Made by a program: the position numbers and the translations under genes. 44,955 nt of DNA from an uncultured bacterium. GTDB taxonomy: Bacteria; Pseudomonadota; Alphaproteobacteria; CAJXXZ01; 1604HC. The stretch is taken from assembly GCA_913063285.1 (NCBI GenBank), contig CAJXXZ010000007.1:1-44955 (forward strand), in the 5' to 3' direction. Numbering within the stretch: position 1 is the stretch's first letter; the number at the start of each line of letters is the position of its first letter. Positions 9,459 to 18,419 of the stretch are shown here, one piece after another. A model generated the notes under the pieces. The model saw only the letters and a program-made list of their open reading frames with translations, did not search any database and was not told where the DNA came from.

Positions 9459-9785
9459 GTGTCATAAAATTAAATACTTATAATACAAAATATTCTAAAA
9501 TTAAAATATTGATTTTAACAGAGTGAAATTTTTAAAGATACAATAAATAGAAATATAAATTATTTTTAAATTTTTAATTTAAAGAGTTTTAGAAATGCTT
9601 ACTTATTTTTATTTGTTGAAAAATTTTCTGTATTACATATACTAAAATTGATAATTAAACTTTTCAGTCATATAACATATAATTTATTTTTTTAAAAGGT
9701 GATTGATTTGCATAACTAAACTAATGATAAGCAATAATATTGTATTATTTTCGCTTAATTTTTATCTAATTATTTCTTGTCATTT

Positions 9786-10886
9786 TTATATTTTAATTTG
9801 CTCCTTAGGCAAGTTGAATATTTTATCCATTATTGGTATGAAATTTGGAGTACGTTCTAGTATTTGTGATAATTTAAAACAATGTTGTGATTTTAAGAAT
9901 TCCTGTTTTAATTCTTCATCTTGATATACTGGGAGTTGAAGTATAGATAGTAATTTTAACATGTCAAGCTGACCTATTAATCCTGCAGTTATTGGTACAA
10001 AAATATTAGTGTAATCATCAATATTTTGATCTATATGTTCAATCAGTTCTGCAAATTGTACTTCAGATATATTTTCTATAATTTTCATTTTAGCGAGAAA
10101 TAGCTGAGCCGAATACAGATGTCTATCATCTTTTCTATTTAAAATTAACATAATATCTTGAAGCTTCATATTTTTGACAATAGATATTTTAAATTCCTGC
10201 ATATCTTCTGATAATTTAATACCGATCAATGTTTGCCATACATTTCTTCTTATTTCGAAAAGAAGTTGAGAATTTATATCTTGCCTCATCATTAAATGAT
10301 GCATATTACGACAATATCTTTCTATTTCATCCTTTTTAGTATCAGCAATGTTTTGAGCATTGCCGATTTTTTTCTTCTTATCAAAATCAAATATAGAATT
10401 AATTTGTATTCTTTGTAAAGCCAAAATAAGATTATATAATTTAAAATCTATTTTGCGTAAATTTACTTTCTTCTCTTCAATAGCTAACATTATATTTTCT
10501 ATTATCTCAGGAGTAATATTATGCAATGAAAAATGTACAGTATCAACATAATTACGATAATTCGATGGAGGTTGTTCAGTTAATTTTATATCATTCAGTC
10601 TATGAAGATTTAAACTATGTCTTTTAAAAATTTCATATAATAATTTCCTATTTTTCTTTTCTTCTGAGGTCTGAAAATTATCAACTGGCTCAATTATAGT
10701 AATCCTCTTAGAACCTCGTTGAACAGTGGTTGAAGAGCTAGAAGATGAAGCTGCTTCCGTGCAGAATGAAGAAGTTGAAACTAATTCTGCATACATGCTG
10801 GAAGGTGTTTCTTCTTTAGAAGAAGTAGATTTAGGTATTGATATGATGTTTATAAATATCATTGCTAATATTTGTTTTATATACAT
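9786..10886 (-). CDS. Family A secreted-type paralogue, 366 aa
   Basis: Function unknown. MYIKQILAMIFINIISIP is the signal-like start, followed by a Ser/Thr-rich stretch (about residues 20-60). The core begins with HNITPEIIENIMLAIEEKKVN and LNLILALQRI-like segments (about 125-165). These match the corresponding part of the 353-aa neighbour (ITLRKMEKIMASMQEQQID) and of the 343-aa protein (VSLETMQKITKKI). A second part (DINSQLLFEIRRNVWQTL, MKLQDIMLILNRKD, ENISEVQFAELIEHI) corresponds to the family C-terminal module. These three proteins form a sub-group of family A. The ATG follows a -10 box by 6 nt. Confidence 0.7.
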   Translation of the reverse strand: MYIKQILAMIFINIISIPKSTSSKEETPSSMYAELVSTSSFCTEAASSSSSSTTVQRGSKRITIIEPVDNFQTSEEKKNRKLLYEIFKRHSLNLHRLNDIKLTEQPPSNYRNYVDTVHFSLHNITPEIIENIMLAIEEKKVNLRKIDFKLYNLILALQRIQINSIFDFDKKKKIGNAQNIADTKKDEIERYCRNMHHLMMRQDINSQLLFEIRRNVWQTLIGIKLSEDMQEFKISIVKNMKLQDIMLILNRKDDRHLYSAQLFLAKMKIIENISEVQFAELIEHIDQNIDDYTNIFVPITAGLIGQLDMLKLLSILQLPVYQDEELKQEFLKSQHCFKLSQILERTPNFIPIMDKIFNLPKEQIKI

Positions 10887-10892
10887 ATTATA

Positions 10893-10921
10893 ATATTAAT
10901 CATGTATATTAATAAAATCAA
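10893..10921 (-). promoter_or_regulatory. Leaderless-type promoter of the 366-aa family A gene
   Basis: TTGATT (10916-10921), 17-nt spacer, TAATAT (10893-10898), 6 nt, ATG at 10886. A TATAAT also occurs directly against the ATG, but it is too close to serve as the -10 for this start. Confidence 0.6.
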
Positions 10922-11241
10922 TTCAACTTTTTTAAAATAATATTTTTTTACATAACGATCATGTTGTAAACTGCATTACTTTATAGTATTTCTTCAACTT
11001 TTTCTGCTTTTTCTCAATATTTCAAGTACTTTTACTGAATTTTGATTTTCAACTATTCTAAGTGATTTTATATGTATTTATTAAATAGTTGATTTGTGTT
11101 TTAAATTTATGATTATTAAATAACTTTTAGTAGTGATATTATAATAACTAAGTATAACTAATTTTTTATTAAATCAAAAAACTATTAAATCACTCTGATT
11201 TACTTTATTTCACAAAGCATTATTAATTTATTCGGTGCAAT
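10922..11241. other. Intergenic stretch with no recognised content
   Basis: AT-rich and many stops in all frames; no hairpin with a T-tract that I would call a terminator. Confidence 0.4.
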
Positions 11242-12303
11242 CTACATTTGAAGATATGGATTAAGTTTCATAATTAATTCAGGAAAGCGTTCTATTATTT
11301 GTATCTTTTTTCTTAACGTATCATCATTTAGATATGATTCATCTCTAATGCCTAGTGATAATAATTTTTCTTCAGTTTTTGCATCAGGATGAAAACACTT
11401 TATATATTTAATCAAAGAACCAGGAAGCTTAACTCTTAACTCTTTGAAATTTTTAAAATCACCATTCTTATTTAGATTTATAAGACTAGATTGTAATATC
11501 AAATGTACAGACATTACTTGAATTAGTTCATCACTAATATAATGACTTGCACTTACATGTCTTATAAACTTTTGAAAATCATCAATCGACATTCTATTTA
11601 ATAGGTACAATTGTAGGTTTATATGTTCTAGAAGACTTCTACTTGCAATGGACATAATCTTATCAGGTGTTATATCTTGAAAAAAGGATTCTATGTTTGC
11701 AACTATATTTTGTATTGGTTGATTATTACTAGAGAGTGAAATCAAGCATATATTAATTATTATCTCAGATTCAACGAAGTCATCCAGCTTATGTTTACTA
11801 AATAAAGATTCTATAGCAAATAAGTGCTCTGATATTTCTCTTTTTGTTTCATCAGAAGCTTCGCCTAAATTCATTAGACTACCATCCATATCAAAATAGA
11901 AACTAGATTTAATTTTGAACGCTTGTACAAGTGTAATAAATTCCTTTAGTCTATCATCCTGTATATTAGCTATATCTATTTGCTGTTCTTGCATAGATGC
12001 CATTATCTTTTCCATCTTTCGCAAAGTAATACCAGCAAATAGAGAAGAAGCACCCCTACGAATCTGTTGATGTAGAGAGTATGGATGATCTGCACCTAAA
12101 GGTATTATAGATGTTCTTTCTGAATCATCTACTAAATTAATATTAATTCCATTTTCTTCTAAAATTTCACGTAATTTTCCTTCAGTTGCTGAAATGCGAA
12201 CATCTACTTGAGTGGATGTAGCATCAGTTAAAGAAGGTTCTTGCAAAACTGGATTGAACGTTGACATAGAATTTACTAGTATCATTGATATTATGTATCT
12301 CAT
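11242..12303 (-). CDS. Family A secreted-type paralogue, 353 aa
   Basis: Function unknown. The N-terminus MRYIISMILVNSMSTF is signal-like. The N-terminal module includes FAGITLRKMEKIMASMQEQQ and LVQAFKIKSSFYFDMDG (about 90-145). The C-terminal module includes EISEHLFAIESLFSKHKLDD, IINICLISL, FFQDITPDKIMSIASRSLLE and LYLLNRMSIDDFQKFIRHV (about 165-270). It is closest in layout to the 366-aa neighbour (shared SxFxFD and IMxI blocks). The C-terminal 80 residues are not obviously shared. The upstream promoter gives at most a few nucleotides of leader. Confidence 0.7.
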   Translation of the reverse strand: MRYIISMILVNSMSTFNPVLQEPSLTDATSTQVDVRISATEGKLREILEENGININLVDDSERTSIIPLGADHPYSLHQQIRRGASSLFAGITLRKMEKIMASMQEQQIDIANIQDDRLKEFITLVQAFKIKSSFYFDMDGSLMNLGEASDETKREISEHLFAIESLFSKHKLDDFVESEIIINICLISLSSNNQPIQNIVANIESFFQDITPDKIMSIASRSLLEHINLQLYLLNRMSIDDFQKFIRHVSASHYISDELIQVMSVHLILQSSLINLNKNGDFKNFKELRVKLPGSLIKYIKCFHPDAKTEEKLLSLGIRDESYLNDDTLRKKIQIIERFPELIMKLNPYLQM

Positions 12304-12312
12304 ACAAGTACA

Positions 12313-12341
12313 TAACTATATATTTATCTGAAGTTTATCAA
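12313..12341 (-). promoter_or_regulatory. Near-leaderless promoter of the 353-aa family A gene
   Basis: TTGATA (12336-12341), 17-nt spacer, TAGTTA (12313-12318), 9 nt to the ATG at 12303. This is the loosest example of the set. Confidence 0.5.
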
Positions 12342-12408
12342 TACTTATTTAATTAATGTAAGCAATTATATATTTTTGCTTCAGTTAAAGACTTTAAAAT
12401 TTGAAGAA

Positions 12409-12510
12409 TTAACTTACTTTTAAGTCAAAAGAAGTGTTTATAGTTAAATTCTCTTCAACTGGCTTCGTCTCATCTAAAATACCTATCGATGCCAAAATTC
12501 TTATGAACAT
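12409..12510 (-). other. 33-codon open frame, possible family A remnant
   Basis: It reads MFIRILASIGILDETKPVEE and stops after 33 residues. The hydrophobic start followed by an acidic stretch resembles a family A 5' end cut short. No clear promoter. It may be chance. The rest of 12304-12627 shows nothing. Confidence 0.25.
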
Positions 12511-12627
12511 TACAAGTTGAAATGTATCGTAAAAGAAAGTTTTCAGTAAATTTTATTTACACTTTAAAATAAAAGTAATTTTATTAAATCAACTTTAAGT
12601 TTGTCAACGAATCTTATGTAAAAATTT

Positions 12628-13401
12628 TCACATCTCTTCATTACATGTATTAAATAATTTATAAAAGTTATGCGTAGTTTGTGATGCGACTAATTCATAT
12701 GTTACATTTTTTATATTTGCTATATATTGTGCTACATACTTTACATATGCAGGCTCATTTTGCTTACCTCTATATGGTGTTGGAGCAAGATATGGAGAAT
12801 CCGTTTCAATCAACATACTATTTAATGGAACGTATCGAGCAACTTCTCTTAAATTTTCGCTATTTTTAAATGTTACAATACCTGAAAATGAAATATACCA
12901 ACCTAAATTTAGCATTTTTCTTGCAAATTCTTTTGTTCCGGTAAAGCAGTGTACAACTCCAGTTGCGTATGAAGATTTTAGACTATCATATGTTTCTGTT
13001 TCTGCAGATCTAGTATGTAAAATGATAGGCAGATTGTTTTTGATAGAAAAATTTAAATGTATTTTAAAAGATTCAATTTGCTGAGTTAAATTTTCACTTT
13101 TAAATAAATCTAATCCTGTTTCTCCTACAGCAACTATATTTTTTTTCCAATGATTTAGATATTGTTCAGTTTTTAATATAGAATCTTGATTTACACTTAA
13201 TGGATGAATACCGGCACTCATCCATATATTTGCTTGATTCTTGTTATTTTTCACAATTTCAGATATTACATCAGTATTATCAAAGTCAGTTGATACACAT
13301 AACATACCAGTAACATCATTTTCTTTGGCATTTTGTAAAACTGCGGGTAACCTGCACTGTAACTCTGAAAAACTTAAATGGCAGTGGCTATCAATTAACA
13401 T
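12628..13401 (-). CDS. tatD: TatD-family metal-dependent hydrolase/DNase
   Basis: A metal-dependent hydrolase of the TatD family (TIM-barrel, amidohydrolase superfamily). Members have 3'-5' exonuclease or DNase activity and act in DNA turnover or repair. All signature residues are present: H6 and H8 (DSHCHL), E94 (GETGLD), H129 (ILHTR), H151 (VHCFTG) and D201 (ETDSPYLAP). At 257 aa it is full family length. It is the only intact housekeeping gene between the family A cluster and purC. A TATAAT box ends about 8 nt before the ATG, so the leader is very short. Exact subfamily (TatD, YcfH or YjjV) is not settled; the bacterial YcfH/TatD type is most likely. Confidence 0.92.
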   Translation of the reverse strand: MLIDSHCHLSFSELQCRLPAVLQNAKENDVTGMLCVSTDFDNTDVISEIVKNNKNQANIWMSAGIHPLSVNQDSILKTEQYLNHWKKNIVAVGETGLDLFKSENLTQQIESFKIHLNFSIKNNLPIILHTRSAETETYDSLKSSYATGVVHCFTGTKEFARKMLNLGWYISFSGIVTFKNSENLREVARYVPLNSMLIETDSPYLAPTPYRGKQNEPAYVKYVAQYIANIKNVTYELVASQTTHNFYKLFNTCNEEM

Positions 13402-13523
13402 TTAAGCTCATTATATTCATTTTTATCAATTATAAGCAAGCAGCAGTATACAGCGCTTAATTATGTAGCTTTAGTTGAGATGTGATGATTAAGTCTATTA
13501 AAAAATTTTATTAAAAATCTTAA

Positions 13524-14173
13524 TCAGCACCAATTTGCATTTGAAAATTTTTCATATACCTCATTTGAGGATTCTAAAAATCCATTCTCATTGATAAAAT
13601 CACATCTTTCAGGAGAAATTTCATCGATTAATACTAATTCGTTATTAATAAATCCAAATTTTAGTATTTGTGATGAAAGTTGTAATTTAATATGTTGTAA
13701 TAATGCTTTTACAATATCGTGTATTCTTTGAGCTGTTTTTACTATATTTTGTATTTGATTTTTTGTAAGCCATTGAAAATGTATGATATGATTTGAGGAA
13801 ATTAAAGGATTGTTTAATTTTTTTGAGTTCATGTACCATTCTAAAAGAGGGTGAGATAGTATAGTGCCTGCTTTAATACCAAATTTTGTTTGTAAATTTT
13901 TGCTTGCTATACTATGTATTTGAACAAATACTGCACATTGTTCGACTGACTCAACTAACTGTTCTCTTCTATTTAATGTATAAATAAGATGAGTACGAAT
14001 GCCACATTTTGAGAGATACTCTAATATTTTTGCAGAAATACTAACTCTTTGAGTATCATATTCAGTATTGCAAAATCGCATTATAAGTGAGCCAAATTTT
14101 AGTCCGCGAAAAAAGTTTTTTTTTTACCTTGATAGACAATGTTTGTGCTGTTAATATTATAAGAATTTTGCAT
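13524..14173 (-). pseudogene. purC: SAICAR synthetase PurC, frameshifted in an A10 tract
   Basis: PurC converts CAIR and aspartate to SAICAR with ATP in purine synthesis. The 185-residue open part (ATG 14081) has PurC signatures: GIRTHLI, RREQLVESVE, KFGIKAGTILSHPLLEW and LIDEISPERCDF. The missing N-terminus is upstream in another frame: ATG 14173 gives a start ending VYQGKKK (family LYEGKAK) and then runs into ten A residues (T10 at 14116-14125 on the plus strand). One additional A makes the whole 216-residue frame continuous, with NFFRGLKFGSLIMRF bridging the parts. It is therefore a -1 homopolymer frameshift: mutation, read error, or a site rescued by RNA polymerase slippage. No other purine-synthesis gene is present in the window. 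The C-terminal segment after DEISP is shorter than usual. Confidence 0.75.
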
Positions 14174-14248
14174 TTTTAATAAACTACTATTAATTTTATG
14201 AAATTACAAGATACTTGTCTTTTTTACATTGTAGTTTACCATAATATT

Positions 14249-15004
14249 GTGAAAATTATAAGTTGGAATGTAAATTCTGTCAGAGTTCGTTTACATTTAT
14301 TAAAAGAGTTAATCGAAAATGAGATTCCCGATGTAATTTTATTACAAGAAACAAAATGCGTGAATGATCAATTTCCAAAAGAATTTTTTGAAAACTATGG
14401 TTATAATGTATTTTGCTCAGGACAAAAAACTTATAATGGAGTTGCGATTATTTCAAAATTTTCAGTAGAAGATATTTGTGAAAATGAAATAAGTGAAGAA
14501 AAAAGATATCTTGAGGGACTGATAAATGGAAATATATGGGTTGCATCAGTTTACATACCATGTGGAGCTAAATCAGAAGAGTCATATCAAGATAAACTGA
14601 AATTTTTTGATAAATTATCAAAATTATGTCAGGAAAGATTGAAAAAGAAGGAAAAAATAATATTAGGAGGTGATTTTAATGTGGCATTGACTGATCAAGA
14701 TGTACGCTATGTAGAAAGATGGCAAAATAGTGTTTTATGCAGAAAAGATGTACGAGAAAAAATGTATAATTTGATAAATATTGATTCTGAGAATTGTTTA
14801 AATGTTGCATCATCCAATGTATGTGATAATGGTAAAAATGCATATACTTGGTGGGATTATAGAAGGCCAGATGATGGATTACGAATAGATTATTTTTTGT
14901 ATCAAGGTGTATCAGTTGAGCAATTTCAAACTTTAAAACAATATCGTACTAAATTACGACCAAGTGATCATGTGCCAATTGCAATTACGATAAAAAATAG
15001 CTAA
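14249..15004 (+). CDS. xthA: Exonuclease III-type AP endonuclease
   Basis: A base-excision-repair nuclease of the exonuclease III/APE family that cleaves 5' to abasic sites. Motifs: KIISWNVNSVR at the start, LLQETK (catalytic Glu), NGVAIISK, GGDFNVAL (Asp/Asn pair), WWDYRRPDDGLRIDYFL and the C-terminal PSDHVPI (Asp/His). Length from GTG 14249 is 251 aa, normal for the family. An ATG at 14198 would add 17 residues not found in the family. The GTG start fits the typical MKI-SWNVN beginning and lies 5 nt after a weak -10 with TTGTCT further up. It is divergent from purC. Confidence 0.88.
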   Translation: MKIISWNVNSVRVRLHLLKELIENEIPDVILLQETKCVNDQFPKEFFENYGYNVFCSGQKTYNGVAIISKFSVEDICENEISEEKRYLEGLINGNIWVASVYIPCGAKSEESYQDKLKFFDKLSKLCQERLKKKEKIILGGDFNVALTDQDVRYVERWQNSVLCRKDVREKMYNLINIDSENCLNVASSNVCDNGKNAYTWWDYRRPDDGLRIDYFLYQGVSVEQFQTLKQYRTKLRPSDHVPIAITIKNS

Positions 15005-16629
15005 ATTTATGAACAAATTGAAACTTCATATTTTAAAAATCAAGTTAGTTTTTATATCAATTGATAGCTGAAAACTAAAATACTAGATCTAGCAATATTT
15101 GAGAGGGTAATTTAGACTACTAAAATTAGTAATATTATAGGAAATAATTTAAAAATCGTAAAAAATTATTTAAATAACGAATGATGATTTTGAAAGTAAT
15201 TTGATTAAAAAAATAGCTAATAGAGTAAATTTAAAAACAACTTATTTTACTAATACAAAATATGAAAATTATGTCAACAGATAAACATTTTATGGCCTTT
15301 GTTTACATGAAGTACTTTACTATAAGTATAATCTTTTACCAGATTTCACTAATTTAATTTTATATATTATAAGTATAAATTATAATAAGAGTTAAAAAAA
15401 TAGCGATTATAAATTATAAAAGCTGGTTATAAGATGTTATTAAATTCATTTCAAGTCAATTAGTTACTTTGATGATTAGTGATATTTTAGTATCAAAAGG
15501 CGTAAAATTAACAATGAAATAGATAATAAATTATATCATATAGATATATTAGATGAACATGGTAGTAAGTATCAAAATAATTTATAATGAATTTAGTCAA
15601 TTAGATATTATTTTTAATAATTATGCTATTACAGGTGTAAATTAGTATATGGTATGATAGATTCGGTGCATCACTAAATGTCATAATGTTCATAAAATCA
15701 ATGTTAACTGTTTATGTTGTTAAAATATAAATATAGTATTGGCTTAAAAATGGAAAATTCATCATTCACATATTTCATAAATCTAAATTTGTAAAAATAG
15801 CAATCGCTTGAAGCAAAGTAGCTTTATGAAAGCATGTCAAAACAATTTCATGATATAATGCGAAGTGAATACATTTTTAACTTTCTGTATTTTGATGTAG
15901 TTCTAAATGCCAATATGAAATTCAATACTTGAAAATAATACTGAGGTAATGATATAGTGGTATGTGATTAAACTTTACTTAATTGTTATATAGATAAATT
16001 ATGTAAAATTTTTGCTACACTTTATTTAGAGCTTGAATGAGTATAAATATATTCAAGTTACAAAATTTAAAATTGATGGTGATATTTTGACTGATAGTAA
16101 TTTTACATTTAAAAAGCATGAAAATTTCACTGATAGTAATTTCACACTCAAAAGCATGAAAATTTATGTTGTTTATTCATGATTATACCTACTTCTCTAT
16201 GTCGGTACTCATCATAATGAAAAATAAAGGTATTTTATCTTGAGCAATCAAAAAAAGTAATAGAATTTTATTATATTTTTATGAATTAAATCGACAGTAA
16301 AATACTTCTTAAGAAGAAAGTAATGAAAAAACTCTATAACAAATTACAAATAAAAAGCGTATCAAAATTATGGTAATAAAACCTTTACTGAATGAAGCTA
16401 ATTTGATGACAATTGATACTGATCATATGACAATCAAGATCAGATACTTTATATTTTGAGATTTATTCGAAAAATATCATGAAAGAAAAGTGAAGCTTTT
16501 CAGGTATAAGTTATGAAAAATTTAATTCTTATGTTAATAATTCTTATACTTTCTTTTTAAATTATGATTAAAGTTAAGTGTTATTAGTATTTTGATCACT
16601 TTTTATTAGTCTTCATGAAAAAAATTAGA
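15005..16629. other. 1.6-kb region without intact genes; decayed coding traces
   Basis: There is no intact frame. About 15430-15645 still reads like an old protein split by a frameshift and stops: SSQLVTLMISDILVSKGVK, then in another frame IDNKLYHIDILDEHGSKYQ. I do not recognise it. A short 39-bp tandem repeat sits at 16090-16167. The remainder looks non-coding. Confidence 0.4.
16090..16167. repeat. 39-bp imperfect direct repeat in decayed DNA
   Basis: ACTGATAGTAATTT starts at 16090 and a close copy starts at 16129. Each copy is followed by AAAGCATGAAAATTT. Confidence 0.7.
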
Positions 16630-17661
16630 TTATCGAAATAGATTAATAAACATTTTTAAAATTTTCTTAGCTTCAAAATCTTTTAAGTCTTCAATCACCT
16701 TTTTTACAATTGCATCAAATTGTAAATCTTGTACTTTTTTAATTACATTTGGTAAAAATTTCAAATTTGCTAAAGCTGGCACTTCATTGACATCAAATAG
16801 AGAACTATTTTCAGGAAGTTTACCATAAATATGAGCAATACAAAGTTTGACATTTTGAGGTAACGTATTTAAAGCTAACAACTCATAATAAAATTCATCT
16901 TCTCTTTGTTGATAATACTCATGTGTTTTTTTGATTTTTTCTTTCTCATCACATAATACGTCATCTAGAAATAAACAAACAGATATTACTATTTCTTTTT
17001 TGATGCTTAAATTTAGATCATAATCAAGAGCTTCATAAGCTGCTTTTATATGACGTCGAATACAATCATAATGTAGAAGTATAGCTGCTTCCAAAACATC
17101 CTGATCAAGTATTGTTGGTAGTGAATTAATACCTAAATGTTCAAATTTAGTTGTACTTAATAATTTTGCAACTGATAAAATTTCTTTTAATGTAAAATTC
17201 ATACCATCAGTATCGTGAAAGTTTACTTCACCTTTTTGAACAGCATCTCTTATTTTCTTTGTGATTTTTTGCATAGTTTCCAAACTAACATCTTGAAGTG
17301 TAGTAAATTTATCTTCATGTGAATCATTATGTTTAGCTATTATTTCATTTAGTACTTTTTCAGATCTCTTAGAAGTACTCATTAATAGCCATGAAAATTT
17401 TTCTCTAACTGAAGAAAACGTTTCTCTTGCTGATGTAAATCTTTCAGCTACTGATGAAAAACTTTCCCTAGCTGCTGATAACATTTTCGAAAAACGTGAT
17501 GGTTCTGTGTTTTCAGGAAAAGCAAAAATTTCATCTAAATTTGGTGAGGCAAGGTTAGTTTCAGCTGTTTGAATATTTAATATAGGGGAATTACTTTCTA
17601 AGTCTTGTGCTGGGTGCATTGAAATTATATTTATCAAAGTTATTGCGAGCAAATATTTCAT
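16630..17661 (-). CDS. Family A secreted-type paralogue, 343 aa, with 14-residue repeat
   Basis: Function unknown. MKYLLAITLINIISMHP is the signal-like N-terminus. Residues 64-91 are two copies of a 14-residue unit (ARESFSSVAERF / ARETFSSVREKF), likely an amphipathic helix. The core has DVSLETMQKITKKIRDAV and NFTLKEILSVAKLLSTTKF (about 123-170), homologous to the N-terminal module of the 353- and 366-aa proteins. A helix with DYDLNLSIKKEIVISVCLF (about 215) corresponds to the C-terminal module. It is separated from the main family A cluster by tatD-purC-xthA and a decayed stretch. The ATG follows a TATGAT box by 5 nt. Confidence 0.7.
   Translation of the reverse strand: MKYLLAITLINIISMHPAQDLESNSPILNIQTAETNLASPNLDEIFAFPENTEPSRFSKMLSAARESFSSVAERFTSARETFSSVREKFSWLLMSTSKRSEKVLNEIIAKHNDSHEDKFTTLQDVSLETMQKITKKIRDAVQKGEVNFHDTDGMNFTLKEILSVAKLLSTTKFEHLGINSLPTILDQDVLEAAILLHYDCIRRHIKAAYEALDYDLNLSIKKEIVISVCLFLDDVLCDEKEKIKKTHEYYQQREDEFYYELLALNTLPQNVKLCIAHIYGKLPENSSLFDVNEVPALANLKFLPNVIKKVQDLQFDAIVKKVIEDLKDFEAKKILKMFINLFR
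17389..17472 (-). repeat. 42-bp in-frame tandem duplication in the 343-aa gene
   Basis: Two 42-bp units encode the ARE-S/T-FSSV-R/A-E-R/K-F repeat, with a few substitutions between copies. Confidence 0.75.
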
Positions 17662-17666
17662 AATTT

Positions 17667-17695
17667 ATCATAAAATTAATTTTGCTTTTAGTCAA
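17667..17695 (-). promoter_or_regulatory. Leaderless-type promoter of the 343-aa family A gene
   Basis: TTGACT (17690-17695), 17-nt spacer, TATGAT (17667-17672), 5 nt to the ATG at 17661. Confidence 0.7.
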
Positions 17696-18022
17696 TATAT
17701 ATATAAATAAAAGTTATATCTTGTGGTGATTAAATTTGTATAATTTGAAAGTTATTTATTTTAATATGTAATTTAGCTATAAACTTATAAATTCAGTCAA
17801 AATATATAAATTATTATTACAGTACAATTTCAAGTAATCTTTAAACTTTATTCACTTTATACTTTGTTTAATACTTATCATCGTTTAAATTTCAAAACAC
17901 CTTACATCTCAAATTATTATTTCTTAAATTTACATAGTAATTACTGTAATTGTCATTTGTATGATATAAATTGTGTGATTTGTGATTTTATTCATTATAT
18001 TTTTGCATACAAATATTTTGTA

Positions 18023-18106
18023 ATGAAGTATTTATATTTAATTTTTGTAATTATATCAGGTTCGTGTAATAATGATGTTGGTAAGCGTAAATTTCAATGT
18101 ATTTAA
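18023..18106 (+). pseudogene. Orphan family A-like 5' end (27 codons)
   Basis: It reads MKYLYLIFVIISGSCNNDVG and stops after 27 residues. The MKY plus hydrophobic run matches the family A start. It could be the stub of a lost family A gene facing away from the 343-aa gene. A longer frame from 17864 exists but its first half has no meaningful composition. The cysteine after ISGS is not a clean lipobox. Confidence 0.35.
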
Positions 18107-18302
18107 TACTATTAAGTTAATAATAAATACTAGTCATTTAAAAATAAATTTGAGTTTTATGTAGCTGAAACATTAGATAAAAATAAATTTATAATGCAAT
18201 TTAAATATTAAATTTAGTAAAAATAAATTTTATGTTTGAAGTTTAAATTCACTTTTTACACTTATTAAATTACTGAAATTATGATTTTTGTAAATTTTCA
18301 TA

Positions 18303-18377
18303 TCGGAGCAGCAGGATTTGAACCTGCGACCCCCTGCTCCCAAAGCAGGTGCGCTAGCCAGACTGCGCCATGCTCCG
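18303..18377 (-). tRNA. tRNA-Pro (UGG anticodon)
   Basis: The reverse strand folds as a tRNA: acceptor CGGAGCA pairs with TGCTCCG, the discriminator is A, the anticodon loop TTTGGGA gives anticodon TGG, and the T-arm contains GGTTCAAATCC. The 3' CCA is not encoded. Confidence 0.93.
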
Positions 18378-18419
18378 ATATCATTAATCATATAATTTAT
18401 ATGATAATTTGTCAATTCT

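Noticed and set aside
9423-9465. N-terminal extension MTLDLYRKRRYDKF of the 377-aa protein
   Set aside because: Overlaps the conserved promoter and is absent from paralogues; GTG 9423 restores the family start.
17864-18022. First 53 codons of an 80-codon frame
   Set aside because: Low-complexity YNCH-rich text with no relatives; only the last 27 codons look like a family A start.
18230-18415. 61-codon minus-strand frame
   Set aside because: It runs across tRNA-Pro and is an accident of the tRNA sequence.
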